Source: Triglochin maritima (Eukaryota > Streptophyta > Magnoliopsida > Alismatales > Juncaginaceae). From it: a stretch of DNA of 64,000 nt. Position 1 is the stretch's first letter. The number at the start of each line of letters is the position of its first letter. The stretch covers positions 30,394,391 through 30,458,390 of the forward strand of contig OY821793.1 of the NCBI GenBank assembly GCA_963682175.1, read 5' to 3'. Positions 62,092-64,000 of the stretch are shown one piece after another. Under the pieces are notes generated by a model that worked only from the letters and a program-made list of their open reading frames with translations, did no database searches and had not been told where the DNA came from. Both the position numbers and the translations under genes were made by a program.

Positions 62092-64000
62092 GACAGCACT
62101 TGAAATCTTAAAAACACAAATCAATATATAATACTATAGAAAAGCCATGCTAAAACACCACTCTTTAGTCTTAAGTCTGAATTCTAAAACGGTGGTTGCT
62201 TTGCGGTCACAGTAGTTGGGAATGGGATTCGAGTGGTTGAGGTGTTTGTTTCGAATTGACGTGACCACTTTATATTGTTAAGCCATTCATAAGATCTGGA
62301 ATTTGGCGCAGAAGAAGGCCACGTTGCGGGAAGACCACGACTTCCAGTCTAGATTATCATGCATGCGGGAGTTGGCATGTGATGTGTTTTTCTGGTTTCC
62401 GGTCTCCACCACTGCTGTCTCTCTTTTTTGGTTGCCTTTTTCTTCTGATATATAAAATATATAACAAGTCTTTAGCCGTACCTATCAACCACATCATTCC
62501 TCTTATTATATTATATATATTTCTATAAATGAGTTATATAAGGAAGTGCTCAGCACAGCCACACCATCGCCATCGTATAAGCAGGCTGTAGCGATGTCAT
62601 GTTACAGTATCTTATCACCAATTTATCCGTCTGGTTGGTTGGACCAGAACGATACCATGTGGAAGAGGAAGACCACTCCCACTGCACCTCAACTGCATTT
62701 CAAGTTGGATTTCGTCAGGTTCTGAATTCTGATGCCTTTGTGTTCATCTACTGTAGTATTAATTTTGAAGATCTACTGTTTGTAGTCCCTATCAATCACA
62801 GTGCAAGTTTGAGATTAAAAAGTTATTTAACATTAAGAAATAGTAGTTCACGCTTAAGTAAAAGACAAGTATTCAGAACATGTATAAGACTATTTCAGAA
62901 AATAAAATAAAAATGTTAGACATAAGTTGCGACAATTGTCGTCTGCATCTTGGTAGTTTCACCATTGAGGTCTTTCCGATGCACCTCAATTGTTGTGTTG
63001 TGTTGCTGCAGTGCTCAACTAAGCCTCATTTCTAACAAGAAACATAGTACTCTGCTTTGTGGATTGGAAATTGCAATTTTCTTTGGTAGATAAAAAAATA
63101 ATTCTAGTAAATACCACTTTCTAATAATAACAAAACCCTTGTTTGAAGACCTTTTTTGTATTAAAGTGTACCTATCATAGCTACAAGGTGTTATAAAATA
63201 GTAATATTAGATTACTGAGTGATATACATAGGATTAGCCGAAGATAAAATGTTTCCAATTGAAGTGTGCAAGGTGTGGATATTCAACTCAAAATCCAATT
63301 GATAATATGTGAAAGTGTCGAAAGCTTAGAACCCAAAATAACACCAACAAATCCATTAATATGAATCTATTTGTTGTAATAATTACAAATATTATCATGT
63401 AAAATATTGGGTTACTCATGTCGAATAAGTATACGACATGATCCATACGAAGCCAACAAACAATATCATGTTTTAGGAAACAAACAAAGAAATAGTGATC
63501 ATTACCAGTGCGATGTGTATGACTCTTCCCCTCAAGATGAAATGATTTCATCGTCGGACAGACACATACTGGAACCTATGAACCACAAAAGCAAAGCTAA
63601 ACATCGCTTCGATTGATCACCGAAAAACACAAAGAATGGAAGGAACAAAATCGTAGAGACTTAAATGCAACATGTATTTAAATCGATGACTAAAAAAATA
63701 TTTCTATCACTCTCACCTCACCTCACCTCATCCGGATGGGACTGGCACGTACACATGCGTATGAAGTATTATGTCATCCTCTCTTTATATCATTGAAGGG
63801 TTACGAGAAGAAAATGTTTAAGAACATATTCTAACTTATCATGTTTCCCAACGTAGAACTAAAGGAACTTGAGAAACTCACATGTCTTGATAATTCATAT
63901 CTCAAAATTGGATTTTTCAATTAAATATTTCACGGGTTTAAACTCAAATTTAATAGTCTACAGTATTTTTTTTAACATTTTCTTAAACAAAAAAATAAAA
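62092..64000. other. Right-hand intergenic end of window
   Basis: AT-rich. A TATA-like TTATATAAGG at 62533-62542 precedes a 43-codon ORF at 62594-62725 (MSCYSILSPIYPSGWLDQND...), which also offers a GT donor after codon 41 plus two bases (AG-GTTCTG). No homology is recognised, so I do not call a gene. The rest shows no coding exon or element. Confidence 0.35.

Overview
This is plant nuclear DNA, most likely from a eudicot. It carries intron-containing genes of plant-only families (phenylalanine ammonia-lyase, a RIC/CRIB effector, a subfamily I GATA factor, the NCRK receptor kinase, a WAV3-type RING/vWA ligase). These lie in AT-rich intergenic DNA full of LTR retrotransposon remnants, hAT- and Mutator-like non-autonomous elements and microsatellites. 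I see no CRISPR array, operon, prokaryotic signal or rRNA, and no tRNA gene that I could recognise by eye.

Layout. 177-1118 (+): 3' part of a glycolipid transfer protein gene, cut by the window edge. 2697-3873 (+): RIC-type ROP effector. 4909-6212 (-): GATA zinc-finger factor. 9022-13823: a complete, young Ty1/copia element with two LTRs, a TCTCC target duplication and broken gag-pol. 16148-19069 (-): TFIIH subunit p44 (GTF2H2) with an in-frame TGA and an out-of-phase exon junction, so a probable pseudogene. 19923-25058 (-): NCRK receptor-like kinase, 9 coding exons. 25642-27386: three small DNA-transposon-type repeats. 29024-32922 (-): WAV3-family RING/vWA protein. 34839-39271: three independent solo LTRs almost end to end. 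44470-46371: a second copy of one of them, 455 bp upstream of PAL (46826-49372, +). 50107-50540: inverted partner of the 25.6 kb hAT-type MITE. 51252-55272 (+): adenosine kinase, 13 exons. 56877-58088: long-TIR element with large internal hairpins. 58173-62091: composite LTR-like repeat block. The last 1.9 kb has no convincing gene.

The host genes are ordinary single-copy housekeeping, signalling and metabolic genes and do not form a pathway cluster. PAL and ADK are 1.9 kb apart in the same orientation, and a functional link is only conjecture.

The most unusual signal is in the repeats. About 40 copies of the inverted-repeat 10-mer CGGT-NN-ACCG, whose central dinucleotide varies, occur in the window where about one is expected by chance. 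They are concentrated in at least five apparently unrelated kinds of mobile element (two copies of one hAT-type MITE, a long-TIR element, a copia-like solo LTR, a pair of gypsy-like solo LTRs and a composite block). They come mainly as pairs whose starts are 19 bp apart, or 20-22 bp in the gypsy-like LTRs, where the pairs are phased at about 73 bp. I do not recognise this architecture. A protein-binding array shared by unrelated elements is one possible reading.

Exon borders were placed by hand from reading frame, GT/AG borders and remembered family sequence. They are internally consistent in phase except where stated.
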